NCBI GenBank assembly: GCA_045536815.1 | Contig: JAZSOH010000021.1 | Coordinates: 1-64,000 of the forward strand | Origin: UMGS1279 sp045536815 | GTDB taxonomy: Bacteria > Bacillota > Clostridia > Oscillospirales > Acutalibacteraceae | DNA length: 64,000 nucleotides | Direction of reading: 5' to 3' | Part shown: positions 7,607 through 16,698 of the stretch, piece by piece | Numbering within the stretch: the stretch's first letter is position 1 | How the letters are laid out: every line of letters starts with the position of its first letter | Program-made: the position numbers and the translations under genes | The notes under the pieces: model-generated | The model's input: the letters and a program-made list of their open reading frames with translations, nothing else | The model's database searches: none | What the model was told of the DNA's origin: nothing

Positions 7607-8689
7607 TTAGAGAACAGTTGATTTAGACGCCTCATAGGTTATGGGTTTAAGAGTTAGTTCTTTATTAATATTTTCACAATTCACAATGAAAAAATTAGGT
7701 TTTTTACTTCTTGCATTATAAACTCTATATATTTGCTTTATAATGCCTTCTTCTTTTTGTGTTAAATACTCTCGCTCGCGTTCACTTAAATAAAAAGGTT
7801 CATTGATTCCTTTAGATGTTGTTTTCACCTCGATATGCTTAATTAGATTATGTGCTTCATCAAAAGATTTAATATCATAATGTAGGCCGTCTTTCGATAC
7901 ATCTTGTACTTTTGCAGTATTTTTGGGAGAAATGTTTGCTTTTTCAAACTCTAGAACTAATTGTTCCCCCAAGCAACCTAATTTTTCTTGATTGTGTGCT
8001 AGCTGAAGATAATTTGTGTTATCTTTTTTATCTTCGTCAGGTTTGATTATGTAAGATTTGATTTCATCCGGACATTTCACTTCTGATAATAGCGGCTTTT
8101 TCTTAGAACTCTTAATCTTTTTTCTGCCTAAATCATGTTCTAAATAGTGTTCTTTCAAAATCGATAAATAATCTTCTTTTAATTTTGGATATATGTATAA
8201 TAATCCATCTTTTTTATAAATATGTAAATCAGTTATTTCACCCATTAAAATACCATAAAAAGATTTATTGAATTTATATTCTTTCTCCTTTTTTGGTAGA
8301 TTTAAATATTTGTGTATTTTCTTATTTTTATCATAACTAGAAAGTTTTAAAATAACAAAGTCACTAATAAATAAATCATCGTTTTTTAAATCACTTAAAG
8401 ATTTATAAAAATGGTTAAGTTTTTCTTTAAAAACGCTTTCGTAAAGAGTTGCGTTGTCTTGCACAAGATCAATATATTCATTGGTTTTTTCTTTATTCAA
8501 ATAAACTTTTACCATTTTGTTTGCGCTTATTTGCAAAAAATTTATAATTCTCTTTGATTGATTAACATCTGTAGAAATATAAAATTCTCTAACAGAACTT
8601 TTTGCCTTTTTTGCTTTAATCGTATTGTTAATATGCGCCTCTGAGTTTGGAATGTCTATAGTTAAGATATCGTCATTTAAAGTCATCAT
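7607..8689 (-). CDS. DUF3883 protein of the restriction operon (PD-(D/E)xK-like)
   Basis: The start is set at ATG 8689, preceded by AAAGGAG; a longer frame to 8728 has no ribosome site. The C-terminal third carries a DUF3883 domain: LGCLGEQLVLEFE, then HYDIKSFDE and HIEVKTTS near residue 287, which look like a PD-(D/E)xK nuclease-fold core. Such domains are frequent in restriction and other defence loci. The first 230 residues are lysine-rich and not recognised. Its position between the methyltransferases and mcrB suggests it belongs to the same system, perhaps as an extra DNA-binding or nicking part. Confidence 0.72.
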   Translation of the reverse strand: MMTLNDDILTIDIPNSEAHINNTIKAKKAKSSVREFYISTDVNQSKRIINFLQISANKMVKVYLNKEKTNEYIDLVQDNATLYESVFKEKLNHFYKSLSDLKNDDLFISDFVILKLSSYDKNKKIHKYLNLPKKEKEYKFNKSFYGILMGEITDLHIYKKDGLLYIYPKLKEDYLSILKEHYLEHDLGRKKIKSSKKKPLLSEVKCPDEIKSYIIKPDEDKKDNTNYLQLAHNQEKLGCLGEQLVLEFEKANISPKNTAKVQDVSKDGLHYDIKSFDEAHNLIKHIEVKTTSKGINEPFYLSEREREYLTQKEEGIIKQIYRVYNARSKKPNFFIVNCENINKELTLKPITYEASKSTVL

Positions 8690-8705
8690 AATATAATTTT
8701 CTCCT

Positions 8706-9815
8706 TTAATGAATCGCTCCAGTTCCACTAATTTGCTCCAATATCGCCATCATAACATCCACAACAATTGAGTTTCCAGCTTGTTTATACATTTGAGCTC
8801 TAGAAACTACTTGTTTGAAATCATCAGTAAATCCCATTAAACGTAATGCTTCTCGCTCGGAAAGCATCCTTATTTTTCCGTCAACTGTATAATAATTATC
8901 GACGCCAGCACGGTGACGGTTGCCCATAGTTTTCAACAATGTACGAGCTATGGGCAAATCGATTTTAACAGGTGTAGAAAACGTTTTTGTACCCGTACAC
9001 ATAACATATTTTTCCAACTTCGGTGATAAGAAGTATTTGGGTTCTATTTCTCCAGGTACTTTCTCAGCAACAATATTACCATCTATTGATTTAAAGTTTC
9101 CTTCTTTGCATTGCTCGATCAAGAAATCTTGCGCTGTATATTTTAGTTTTTTTGTTGTAGGAGGAAATATCAACTCTTCATGTTTTAAGTCTTTTCTTAT
9201 TCCTACTACAAATAGTCTTCGTCTAGTTTGAGGAATACCGTAGTCGCTTGCATTTAAAACATCAAATTTAATATCGTAATTTAACTTATAAAAGACGCTT
9301 TTTATAACGTTCCACGTATTGCCTTTGTCATGATTAAGCATATTTCTTACATTTTCATAGATAAATACTTTAGGCTGAATTTCATCAACAAGTCGACCAA
9401 ATTCGTAGAATAAGGTACCTCTTGTATCGGAAAGACCTGCTTCAAAACCTACAGACGAAAAACTTTGACATGGACTACCACCGACAAACAAATCTACTTT
9501 GTCTTTAAAATCTTTACCGTCTAGTAAGCACACATCTTGGAAAAATAGATCGTTATTAACCGTATAATTCGCCATATATGATTCTTGCATATAGTTTTTA
9601 GATTTGGTTTTTGATGCATATAACTTTTCCACATATTCTTTTTTCTCTTGCGGAGTGGATAACTGATCAATAATAGATTTTTCTTTAACATAATCAATGT
9701 CAATTTCTCTTTCACCATTATCACATGCGAAAACTATTTCATGTTCTATGTTAAGTCGTTTTAAAGCAAATTCTATTGCTCCAATTCCGCTAAACACTGT
9801 TGCAACTTTTAACAT
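8706..9815 (-). CDS. DNA (cytosine-5-)-methyltransferase, second of a tandem pair
   Basis: The start is at ATG 9815, with AGGA eight bases upstream and a 7-base overlap with the end of the first tandem methyltransferase gene; upstream codons in the frame lie within that gene. The 369-residue product has motif I (VFSGIGAIEFAL), GGSPCQSFS with the catalytic Cys near residue 115, YENVRNML, IPQTRRRLFVVGI, and AGNSIVVDVM. About 50 residues of charged insertion lie between motifs I and IV, shared with its neighbour. Paired m5C enzymes usually methylate the two strands of an asymmetric site, as in LlaJI. Confidence 0.9.
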   Translation of the reverse strand: MLKVATVFSGIGAIEFALKRLNIEHEIVFACDNGEREIDIDYVKEKSIIDQLSTPQEKKEYVEKLYASKTKSKNYMQESYMANYTVNNDLFFQDVCLLDGKDFKDKVDLFVGGSPCQSFSSVGFEAGLSDTRGTLFYEFGRLVDEIQPKVFIYENVRNMLNHDKGNTWNVIKSVFYKLNYDIKFDVLNASDYGIPQTRRRLFVVGIRKDLKHEELIFPPTTKKLKYTAQDFLIEQCKEGNFKSIDGNIVAEKVPGEIEPKYFLSPKLEKYVMCTGTKTFSTPVKIDLPIARTLLKTMGNRHRAGVDNYYTVDGKIRMLSEREALRLMGFTDDFKQVVSRAQMYKQAGNSIVVDVMMAILEQISGTGAIH

Positions 9816-10891
9816 TCTAACAATCCTTTTTCTATCATTTCTTTTACTATTGCCTCTAACACATTGACAACAATTGCATTTCCAGACTGTCTCCATGCCA
9901 TAGTGTCATGAACTACAATTTTATATTCATCGGAAAATCCCATTAATTTTAAACACTCTCTTGGTGTCATTTGTCTAGCAACACCTTGAATGCCTTTATA
10001 TTCGCCTAGATAAGCTCTTTGCATGATTTCATCAGTATGTTTTTTCTTATCATATGGTTCAAATACAAAATCACCGTTCCAGTTGAATTGCTGATTTGCT
10101 TTTTGACACTTCATTACATCTTGGTTAACTTGAGCACGATTGGAATAATATGGATTTGTTACAAATTCAAATCCTTTTTGCCCTAAATAATATTTAACAG
10201 GAATATTTTTTTCTAGGTAGTTTGAAACTTTGGTTGTGAGTTCTATTTTTTGAGGTTCATCAATGTGATTTTCGCATTTGGTACCTACTAAGAAAATTCT
10301 TTTTCTATCTTGGGGAATTCCGTAATCCTTTGCATTTAAAACAAACAACTTTAAATTATAATTAAGTGATTCGAAAACTTTTAAAATGGTTTCCCACGTT
10401 TTTCCTTTATCATGAGTTAACATTCCAAGAACATTTTCATATATAAAGTTTTTAGGTTGAGATTCTTTTATTATTCTTGCATACTCGTAGAACAATGTAC
10501 CTCTAGTATCTTCTAATCCGCCTCTTTTACCGATTAATGAAAAGCTTTGACAAGGACTTCCACCAACCAATAAATCTATATCATGATAATTTGTTGCATC
10601 CAAAAATCTAATATCCTGATAATAGTGACTTTTATTAACATCAAAGTTAGCCATATACTGTTTTTGCATAAAATTATCTTTTTTTGCGTTTTCTAAATAT
10701 AGTTTCTCTATATATTGATTTTTTTCTTCTATAGACATTCCTGCAATAGATTTTTCTATTTCTTCTCTAGGAATATTTAGCTCTCTTTCACCATTATCAC
10801 AAGCAAAAACAATTTCGTGATCAATATTCATTTTTTTAAGTGCTTCTTCAATTGCGCCTATACCACTAAACGCCGTTGCAATTCGCATCAT
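9809..10891 (-). CDS. DNA (cytosine-5-)-methyltransferase, first of a tandem pair
   Basis: The start is set at ATG 10891 (GGAG eight bases upstream); a TTG-initiated extension to 10906 would overlap the ribosome site. The 360-residue protein keeps AFSGIGAIEEAL, GGSPCQSFS near residue 112, YENVLGMLTHDKGKTW, IPQDRKRIFLVGT, and SGNAIVVNVLEAIV. It is a clear paralogue of the following gene across the N-terminal half, while the middle region that sets specificity differs. It is the first enzyme gene of the operon, directly after the small HTH regulator. Confidence 0.9.
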   Translation of the reverse strand: MMRIATAFSGIGAIEEALKKMNIDHEIVFACDNGERELNIPREEIEKSIAGMSIEEKNQYIEKLYLENAKKDNFMQKQYMANFDVNKSHYYQDIRFLDATNYHDIDLLVGGSPCQSFSLIGKRGGLEDTRGTLFYEYARIIKESQPKNFIYENVLGMLTHDKGKTWETILKVFESLNYNLKLFVLNAKDYGIPQDRKRIFLVGTKCENHIDEPQKIELTTKVSNYLEKNIPVKYYLGQKGFEFVTNPYYSNRAQVNQDVMKCQKANQQFNWNGDFVFEPYDKKKHTDEIMQRAYLGEYKGIQGVARQMTPRECLKLMGFSDEYKIVVHDTMAWRQSGNAIVVNVLEAIVKEMIEKGLLEC

Positions 10892-10959
10892 TTCATTTTT
10901 CTCCAATAAATTAATCTTATATTTTAATTATATACGTTATACTGTATTAAAAACGGACA

Positions 10960-11169
10960 TTACTTGTTGGGGACAATATCCATTATATCGTCCATAGTGC
11001 AATCTAAGGCCGAACATATCTTGACTAGAACATCGCTGGAGACAACGGCGCCGTCTTTGCCCATTTTGGTAATGGTGGCGATGCTGATGCCGGCTTTTTC
11101 AGCCAGTTCTTTTTTCTTCATATCGCGGTCGATTAAGAGTTTAAATAACTTCTTATAACTTGCAGCCAT
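10960..11169 (-). CDS. XRE-family HTH regulator (restriction operon controller)
   Basis: The 69-residue protein, starting at ATG 11169 with GAGG upstream, is a bare Cro/C1-type helix-turn-helix: KKLFKLLIDRDMKKKELAEKAGISIATITKM followed by LVKICSALDCTMDDIMDIV. Small XRE proteins in front of restriction-modification genes are usually controller proteins that delay endonuclease expression. It lies about 70 bases before the first methyltransferase, in the same direction. Confidence 0.85.
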   Translation of the reverse strand: MAASYKKLFKLLIDRDMKKKELAEKAGISIATITKMGKDGAVVSSDVLVKICSALDCTMDDIMDIVPNK

Positions 11170-11306
11170 AATACACCTCAAAATAATTATAATTTTTGCA
11201 TATTATCATTAACTTGTATTATAGCACATTTAATTTCAATTCTCAACAGTTTTCAGCAGAAATATTGAGATTTCAGCATTTTTCTTTTTATCATTTATAT
11301 AGCGAT

Positions 11307-11331
11307 AGCCGATGAGTATCCCTCATCGGCT
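11307..11331. terminator. Terminator-like hairpin between operons
   Basis: A perfect 10-bp stem (11307-11316 with 11322-11331) sits just beyond the stop of the 11344-11568 gene. The T-rich side is on the plus strand, so termination on the minus strand is only moderately supported. Confidence 0.5.
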
Positions 11332-11343
11332 AAATTTTAATCT

Positions 11344-11568
11344 TTAGAAATCGTAATCATCAGGGTCGAGGCCTGCTTCTTCCAACGCTTCGCGGCGCTC
11401 AAAATATCCCATATCGGATAATTCTTGCGGGTCAAGACCTGCAGAGGTGAGCTCGTCGTTCTTTTCAGAATCAATCATTTGCATAAATACACCGAACTCA
11501 GCTGCTTTTTCAAATGAATCTAATTTCCCATCGTTATTAAAATCAAATAAATCTCCAAACAATCCCAT
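11344..11568 (-). CDS. Small EF-hand-like protein
   Basis: The 74-residue acidic protein begins MGLFGDLFDFNNDGKLDSFE, in which DFNNDGKLDSFE is a calcium-binding EF-hand/dockerin-type loop (Asp at 1, 3 and 5, Glu at 12). The rest is acidic helix. There is no signal peptide. AAGGAG lies upstream of the ATG. Its role is unknown; small proteins of this kind occur near mobile elements in Clostridia. Confidence 0.7.
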   Translation of the reverse strand: MGLFGDLFDFNNDGKLDSFEKAAEFGVFMQMIDSEKNDELTSAGLDPQELSDMGYFERREALEEAGLDPDDYDF

Positions 11569-11612
11569 AATTATTCTCCTTTGTTTGTTTTGATATATTT
11601 AGTTTATTGAAT

Positions 11613-12041
11613 TTAATCAAAATGTGTAGATAATCTCGATTTCAATTCGCTATTACAATGAGGACATTTAACTTTGGAAGAACGAATATTTCGTATAAAT
11701 TCAAGTTCACTGCCGCATTTTTTACAGTAAGGTTTACCAAATGGAAATGTAATATCATAACGCGGAGTTCCATATGGAGAGTAAGATAAATTCTCAACCA
11801 AATAATATGTCTTATCATTTATGAATTCATGACATTGCGAACATAGATAGATACCACACGCTTGTATATGAGCCCCATTATTTATACTCTCTAAAGCAAT
11901 TTTATTATCTATTTTTCCGTTGAGAATATCTTCTTCAAATTTTTTCATTTCGACGAACCCTATCATACCAACTCCTGAACGCAACTCTTTATGATATCTG
12001 CATTTTTTGTTTTTGCAAGTAATTGAAAAAATCTCTCCCAC
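11613..12041 (-). CDS. Zinc-ribbon protein of unknown function
   Basis: The 142-residue product starts at GTG 12041 with GGAGG nine bases upstream. It contains several Cys pairs: CKNKKC, CGIYLCSQC near residue 65, and CKKCGSEL / CPHCNSEL near the C-terminus, the last two forming a rubredoxin-like zinc ribbon. I do not recognise the family. It follows the SWIM-domain gene by 14 bases, so the two are probably co-transcribed. Confidence 0.6.
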   Translation of the reverse strand: MGEIFSITCKNKKCRYHKELRSGVGMIGFVEMKKFEEDILNGKIDNKIALESINNGAHIQACGIYLCSQCHEFINDKTYYLVENLSYSPYGTPRYDITFPFGKPYCKKCGSELEFIRNIRSSKVKCPHCNSELKSRLSTHFD

Positions 12042-12055
12042 TAGTTTTGCCTCCT

Positions 12056-12874
12056 TTATCCCATTGTGAATGTGCCTTTTGTGTTGCTGTCGATGACGAA
12101 CTCGAAGAAACTTGCTTTGCTTACGGCGGCGAGATAGTCGTTATGATCAATGAATGGGTACTCGTTTTTAATCATTGTAAGGATGTCACGAAGTTGAAGC
12201 ATTGTCGCAAACTCGTGCTTACAAGCGCCGGTGCAGTAGCAATCGCAGACAAGTCCGGTGATGTCCTCATCCTTATAAAAGAACTCAACATCGTAGGTTT
12301 TGCTGCCCGTAACAAGGGCTCTGCCTTTGCCGTGGTTTAGTTCTATGTAGACAACACGGTTTTCCATATAATATTCGTGACCGCGCTCGGCATTTTCGTT
12401 TTTAATGTTCATACCGCCAAGGTCATTAATATTAAATACTTCATCGCCGCTTGAAGATACATATTCTTCCTCTTCGTTGTCGGGAGCCTTGAACCAAGTT
12501 GCAACTTGCTCGTATGTCAAGGCGCCTTCGTCAATAGTGATAAAGTGCGAGCCCGCCAAATGAAACTCACCGATTACGTCGGTATTTGCAACGCCAATAA
12601 CACGCTTATAATCAGAAAGCTTTATCTTAAAATTGTAGTTAATTTCAACCACGCGACCGCGCATGCCTTCAAGCTTACCTTCAACATAAACAATATCGCC
12701 ACGCTTTAAGTCGAACATATCGTTGTAATAAGAACAGGTAAGATGCCTGTCAGGGAAAAAGACCTCTACCACCGATTTCTTAACGATTGACGCTTCTTTT
12801 TGAACGGGAGTGTTAGGGGTGATTCTCTTTTCTTCATTTTCTGTCTCTACAGTAAATCCAATTTTAAAGCTCAT
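12056..12874 (-). CDS. SWIM zinc-finger protein
   Basis: The start is ATG 12874 with AAAGGAG upstream, giving 272 residues. A SWIM motif (CDCYCTGACKHEFA, pattern CxC-xn-CxH) lies near residue 213 and probably binds nucleic acid or protein. The first 100 residues include a small barrel-like region (LKRGDIVYVEGKLEGMRGRVVEI) that resembles a KOW/SH3-type fold. SWIM proteins occur beside Swi2/Snf2 ATPases and in plant and bacterial mobile DNA, but no ATPase is adjacent here. Function unknown. Confidence 0.72.
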   Translation of the reverse strand: MSFKIGFTVETENEEKRITPNTPVQKEASIVKKSVVEVFFPDRHLTCSYYNDMFDLKRGDIVYVEGKLEGMRGRVVEINYNFKIKLSDYKRVIGVANTDVIGEFHLAGSHFITIDEGALTYEQVATWFKAPDNEEEEYVSSSGDEVFNINDLGGMNIKNENAERGHEYYMENRVVYIELNHGKGRALVTGSKTYDVEFFYKDEDITGLVCDCYCTGACKHEFATMLQLRDILTMIKNEYPFIDHNDYLAAVSKASFFEFVIDSNTKGTFTMG

Positions 12875-12941
12875 TTTCAAGACTCCTTTTTTCTTTATGT
12901 CTTAATTTTAGCATAGGTAGTGTACTATAAAACGGACTTTA

Positions 12942-12985
12942 AAAAAGAAAAACGGCTGAAATTAGAAAAACTCTAACTTCAACCG
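12942..12985 (-). terminator. Terminator of the ClpXP-lipoprotein operon
   Basis: On the minus strand an imperfect 14-bp stem (12953-12966 with 12972-12985, 12 of 14 paired) is followed by TTTTTCTTTTTT. Confidence 0.75.
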
Positions 12986-12995
12986 AGATTTTGAG

Positions 12996-13067
12996 TTACA
13001 GCCCTGCCATGTTTATAATTTGTTTCCTTTGCTTCACAGCATAGTCGAGAGCTATTATTTTTGACAT
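12996..13067 (-). CDS. Possible 23-residue peptide before the operon terminator
   Basis: An ATG at 13067 opens MSKIIALDYAVKQRKQIINM and stops at 12996, just before the terminator stem. GAGGAAA, which overlaps the end of the preceding gene, is ten bases upstream. It could be a real small protein or a remnant of a larger gene; there is no further support. Confidence 0.25.
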   Translation of the reverse strand: MSKIIALDYAVKQRKQIINMAGL

Positions 13068-13074
13068 ACCTGTG

Positions 13075-13794
13075 TTATTTCCTCGCTGTTCTTTCTGGTG
13101 GGATTATCTTCATTGTTTGGCTAGGAGGAATAATCCAGTTTTGCTCACAAAATTCAAACGAAATCGGCAGAGCCTTGTCCTTTGACAAATTATTAATAAG
13201 TAAAGGTTTAGAGTATTCTTGTTGACGATATAAGGTATCATAGAATTCGATTTTTGTAGCCTTGTAGAAATATCTACACAAAAACTCTCCAAAAGCACAT
13301 TCTTGGGGAAGGCCTATTAAAACTGTATCCACAAACATTCCAACATGAATATTAAAATCCATTTCTTGTGGTTCACCAAAATCATCCCAATAGAATCCTT
13401 TGGCGAAATTATAATCCTCATCGAGTGATAAGAATAACTCTATAATGCTTTTGTGGGTGCATTTTTCAGTTTCATTAATCGTAGTTTTTTCAAAGACATA
13501 AATAGAATTTTGTGTATGAATCTCGATACCTTTTTTGGTCTCTTCAACCTTCAAAACTGGGCTTGTGTGTATTCCTCTATTAATCCAATTGCCATCCTCA
13601 TCCTGAATAAAATTTAGATTAAGTCTATATGCTCCATCTAAAGAAGGAATAGAATCGTAAAAAATGTTAGTAACAATACAATTTTTGACTCTTAAATAAA
13701 GAGAGTTATTTTCAATTTTACTGATGCCATTTTTATCTGTTACATCTATCAATCTATAAGCTTGTAATTTATCAAAATCAAATTTTTCTTCCAT
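13075..13794 (-). CDS. Hypothetical protein downstream of the lipoprotein gene
   Basis: I choose ATG 13794 (AAAGGA eight bases upstream), giving 239 residues; the frame reaches 13803. The sequence is predicted soluble and mostly beta, with many aromatic residues and no Cys motif, signal peptide or membrane segment. The ending WIIPPSQTMKIIPPER is notable. I do not recognise the family. Its first codons lie right at the stop of the lipoprotein gene, so the pair is translated together and may act together; an intracellular immunity or chaperone role would be a guess. Confidence 0.6.
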   Translation of the reverse strand: MEEKFDFDKLQAYRLIDVTDKNGISKIENNSLYLRVKNCIVTNIFYDSIPSLDGAYRLNLNFIQDEDGNWINRGIHTSPVLKVEETKKGIEIHTQNSIYVFEKTTINETEKCTHKSIIELFLSLDEDYNFAKGFYWDDFGEPQEMDFNIHVGMFVDTVLIGLPQECAFGEFLCRYFYKATKIEFYDTLYRQQEYSKPLLINNLSKDKALPISFEFCEQNWIIPPSQTMKIIPPERTARK

Positions 13795-13796
13795 TA

Positions 13797-15011
13797 TTAC
13801 CATCCTTTAGTTTCCTTTTCACGACAATAAATATATAAGACTTCAATCAGTTTACCATCAGATGTACGCATAGTCCCGGCTTGGGAAATCCATCCCATAC
13901 AAAAATCATCCTCATGAGAAGCGATGTATTCCGCAGAGTGACCGGTCTTTTCATAAAAAGTTTTATACATTTCTTTTTTTAGTGCTTGCACCTTTGGGGT
14001 GGACATTAATTCACCCCAATCATCTTTTATGCCACCTTCAATTGCAAAGCCCACCCAATGACTGACCTTGTCCGTGCACATTTGATGATATACTTTGTAT
14101 AACGGGTGATCCACGTATGGATATGTCTTATCGTTAATGGTATAGGAATAAACAGTTTGTAATTTGCCATCGACAAGATATGTACCAACTTTTTCTACCA
14201 TCACTTTAGCTGTTGGTTTAAATCCAAAGTGATTTTCAAACTCTTTGACAATATTTGTTTCGTTAGTTGATGATTTACTTAATGTATAGATTTGAATATA
14301 TGCCGAATAATCAAAATGATTTTTAAGGTATTCATACTTAACATTGTCTGTATAATAAACGCCTATTTTTTCCTTAAAGCTTTCGTAATTGCCTTCTTTT
14401 AATGCTGCTATACCACGAGTTTCACTGCCTTTGCAAGTTTTACAGGTGCGTTTTTCTTCACCTTTGACACCGACACTTGCCACTTTGGTTACAGTCCATT
14501 TACTCCATGAATGTCCTTTGGCGGAAAGCTGTTTCTGAGCAACAATTACTGTATTGCACACAGAGCAGTGACTGCCTTCTGTAAGTCCAGATTTTGTGCA
14601 AGTAGCTGCAACAGCTTTATCAACGATGATATTGTGACCATAAGCATCCTTATAATCGGCTTTATAACTATCGCCACAAGCACACTGAAATATCGTATAA
14701 CCTTTTTTAATGCAGGTCGGATTGACAATACTCTTTTTTTCGTATTTGTGCATATGTGCATTTTCTAGTTCATTTGACACCGAACTATCATTTTTGATAT
14801 TTGATTCGGTTGACTGTTCATCATGATTATTGTGTTCGGCATCATAAAATGATGAACTACTATTAACTTCTTCATTATTACTTGGTGAATCTATTGGTTT
14901 ATTTGATAGTTGCTCGGTGGTTTGTTCGTTTATAGAACATCCCGTTACTAAGCAACATAAAGATATGCAAATAGTAATACAAATTAAGATATTAAATAAT
15001 TTATTTTTCAT
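13797..15011 (-). CDS. Lipoprotein with Cys-rich surface repeats
   Basis: The start is ATG 15011 (AGGAAGG nine bases upstream). The N-terminus MKNKLFNILICITICIS is a signal peptide with lipobox LVTGC, so the protein is anchored outside the membrane by its Cys. A Ser/Asn/Glu-rich linker follows, then two repeats of about 40 residues with the pattern ATC-x-G-x-C-x2-C (for example PTCIKKGYTIFQCACG and ATCTKSGLTEGSHCSVC), and a C-terminal domain of about 190 residues I do not recognise. The same Cys repeat occurs in the third TIR protein of this window. Confidence 0.75.
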   Translation of the reverse strand: MKNKLFNILICITICISLCCLVTGCSINEQTTEQLSNKPIDSPSNNEEVNSSSSFYDAEHNNHDEQSTESNIKNDSSVSNELENAHMHKYEKKSIVNPTCIKKGYTIFQCACGDSYKADYKDAYGHNIIVDKAVAATCTKSGLTEGSHCSVCNTVIVAQKQLSAKGHSWSKWTVTKVASVGVKGEEKRTCKTCKGSETRGIAALKEGNYESFKEKIGVYYTDNVKYEYLKNHFDYSAYIQIYTLSKSSTNETNIVKEFENHFGFKPTAKVMVEKVGTYLVDGKLQTVYSYTINDKTYPYVDHPLYKVYHQMCTDKVSHWVGFAIEGGIKDDWGELMSTPKVQALKKEMYKTFYEKTGHSAEYIASHEDDFCMGWISQAGTMRTSDGKLIEVLYIYCREKETKGW

Positions 15012-15125
15012 AAGATTTAACCTTCCTTTTAAAAAATCTGAGTTTTTATGATTTTCAGACCCAAAGCTCATCACACTTTGCAGTCAATCGTTATACGGAA
15101 TCTTTCGATGTAAGAATATCTATAG

Positions 15126-16667
15126 TTATGCGCTTTCTTGAACAACGGTTTTTGATTTTAAATACGGGATAGTTGCGGTATTTAACGCCTCAATGATAAT
15201 ATTAGAAACGTTCAAACCACAACTCAATTTTTTGAATTGTACGTAGTAGGGGAGAAAACCATCCTCTAATCCGAGTTGTTCGTCTTTAGAATGCTCGGCT
15301 GCTAAAAAGTCATTACAAATTATTTCGTAAGGAGAGATAGCATCTGAGTTTTCTCGTTTTGTGCAATCAGTGGCTTCGGCAAGCTTTTTAATGTTGAGGA
15401 TTGAACGTTCACTTTTTCTAGTGGCGTTGGCAAGAAAATAACAAGTTGTATGAAGAAAGTTAAAAAACAATTCTTCTTGATACTTATTACTAAGATTTGC
15501 GAATTCACACATTTTAGAACAAAAATTGTGTAGTGCTAATTTGTTTCTGATTTCTTGGGCGATATCAATATTAAGATCGTCATCGCTTATAATTTGCGGT
15601 ACGGTAGGCAACGCTTTGTAAATACGCTCACCATTATGATAATTAAGTTTAAATTCACCATCTTTAGTCGTAAGAATGACCGTATTGATTTTTGGATGAG
15701 TATCCACGTGATTGTGGGCATCAAAAATCGCCTTATTCAGTACACCTTCAATACTGCGGGCGCCCAAACCTTCTTTTAAAGCCCTTTCGGCGATAAGGTT
15801 GCATGCGGAATTTGTAATCTTAAATTCGACGCCTCGTGTTTCAAAGATGTGTTTATATTTATTAACTGCACTTGTTTTCACCTCGGAATTGACAAGGATT
15901 TTATAACCCTCGAGATCAATGTCGGGAATATAAATTATTTGTTTTAAGCGCCCTACGATTTCAGGCATAAATCCGTAGCTTTTAAGATCCTCTAAGGTTA
16001 CTTTGGAAAGTGGTTCAACTAAAGTTTCTTCATCGGTGATTTTTGTCTCGTTTAAAAAGCCTAAAGTGTTTTTCTTTTTATAGCGCCTTGCTAACTGTGG
16101 GCCTAATTTTGCACAAGCACCTGAGAATAAAAACAATGTTTTATCTAAGTTGATGGTAATGTCTTTTTTATCGTCAGAACTGAATGTGTAGTCGCCACCT
16201 TCTAATAACATTAAAAAGTCTTTTTGAGCCGAGGTTGCATCGTGATGAGGGTTTTCGCCACTCATTCGCATTTTATCAGCTTCGTCAAATAGCACAATCG
16301 CACTATCGAAGAAATTAGGATTGCTTTCTAAAATTCCGCTAAAAGCATTACTGATGTTTCTGCCTTTATAACCCGAACTAGTGATATTGGCGCAATCAAT
16401 TCTCGCAAAATTCAAACCACAGCTTTTCGCTAAATTTTGGGTAATATGGCTTTTCCCACTGCCACTGCCACCAATTATGAAGGAGGAAAGGGATGGCAAT
16501 TCATCTGCAGGTACGCCATTTTCAATTGCCTTGATTTTATTTGTCTGCATTGAAAAAATTGTAGCCAACTCGATTTGTGCACGTTCCTGTGTGGGTAAAG
16601 CAATAATTTTATCTTTTGCTTTCTCTATTAGTTGGTTAGTTGTTAGGTATGTAATGTTGTTATTCAT
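15126..16667 (-). CDS. clpX: ClpX-like AAA+ unfoldase lacking the zinc domain, with a novel C-terminal extension
   Basis: The 513-residue protein has Walker A GGSGSGKS at 66-73, Walker B LFDEAD at 126-131, a pore loop GYKG at 99-102 (canonical ClpX: GYVG), and LGF at 202-204 where ClpX has the ClpP-docking IGF loop. Sensor and small-domain motifs (EGLGARSIEGVL) end near residue 315. The N-terminal zinc-binding domain that recruits substrates in normal ClpX is absent, while about 150 unknown residues are added at the C-terminus. It is encoded 31 bases after clpP. An accessory ClpXP with its own substrate set is likely. Confidence 0.85.
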   Translation of the reverse strand: MNNNITYLTTNQLIEKAKDKIIALPTQERAQIELATIFSMQTNKIKAIENGVPADELPSLSSFIIGGSGSGKSHITQNLAKSCGLNFARIDCANITSSGYKGRNISNAFSGILESNPNFFDSAIVLFDEADKMRMSGENPHHDATSAQKDFLMLLEGGDYTFSSDDKKDITINLDKTLFLFSGACAKLGPQLARRYKKKNTLGFLNETKITDEETLVEPLSKVTLEDLKSYGFMPEIVGRLKQIIYIPDIDLEGYKILVNSEVKTSAVNKYKHIFETRGVEFKITNSACNLIAERALKEGLGARSIEGVLNKAIFDAHNHVDTHPKINTVILTTKDGEFKLNYHNGERIYKALPTVPQIISDDDLNIDIAQEIRNKLALHNFCSKMCEFANLSNKYQEELFFNFLHTTCYFLANATRKSERSILNIKKLAEATDCTKRENSDAISPYEIICNDFLAAEHSKDEQLGLEDGFLPYYVQFKKLSCGLNVSNIIIEALNTATIPYLKSKTVVQESA

Positions 16668-16698
16668 AATATTAATCCTTTCTTATTTGAATTGTTTA

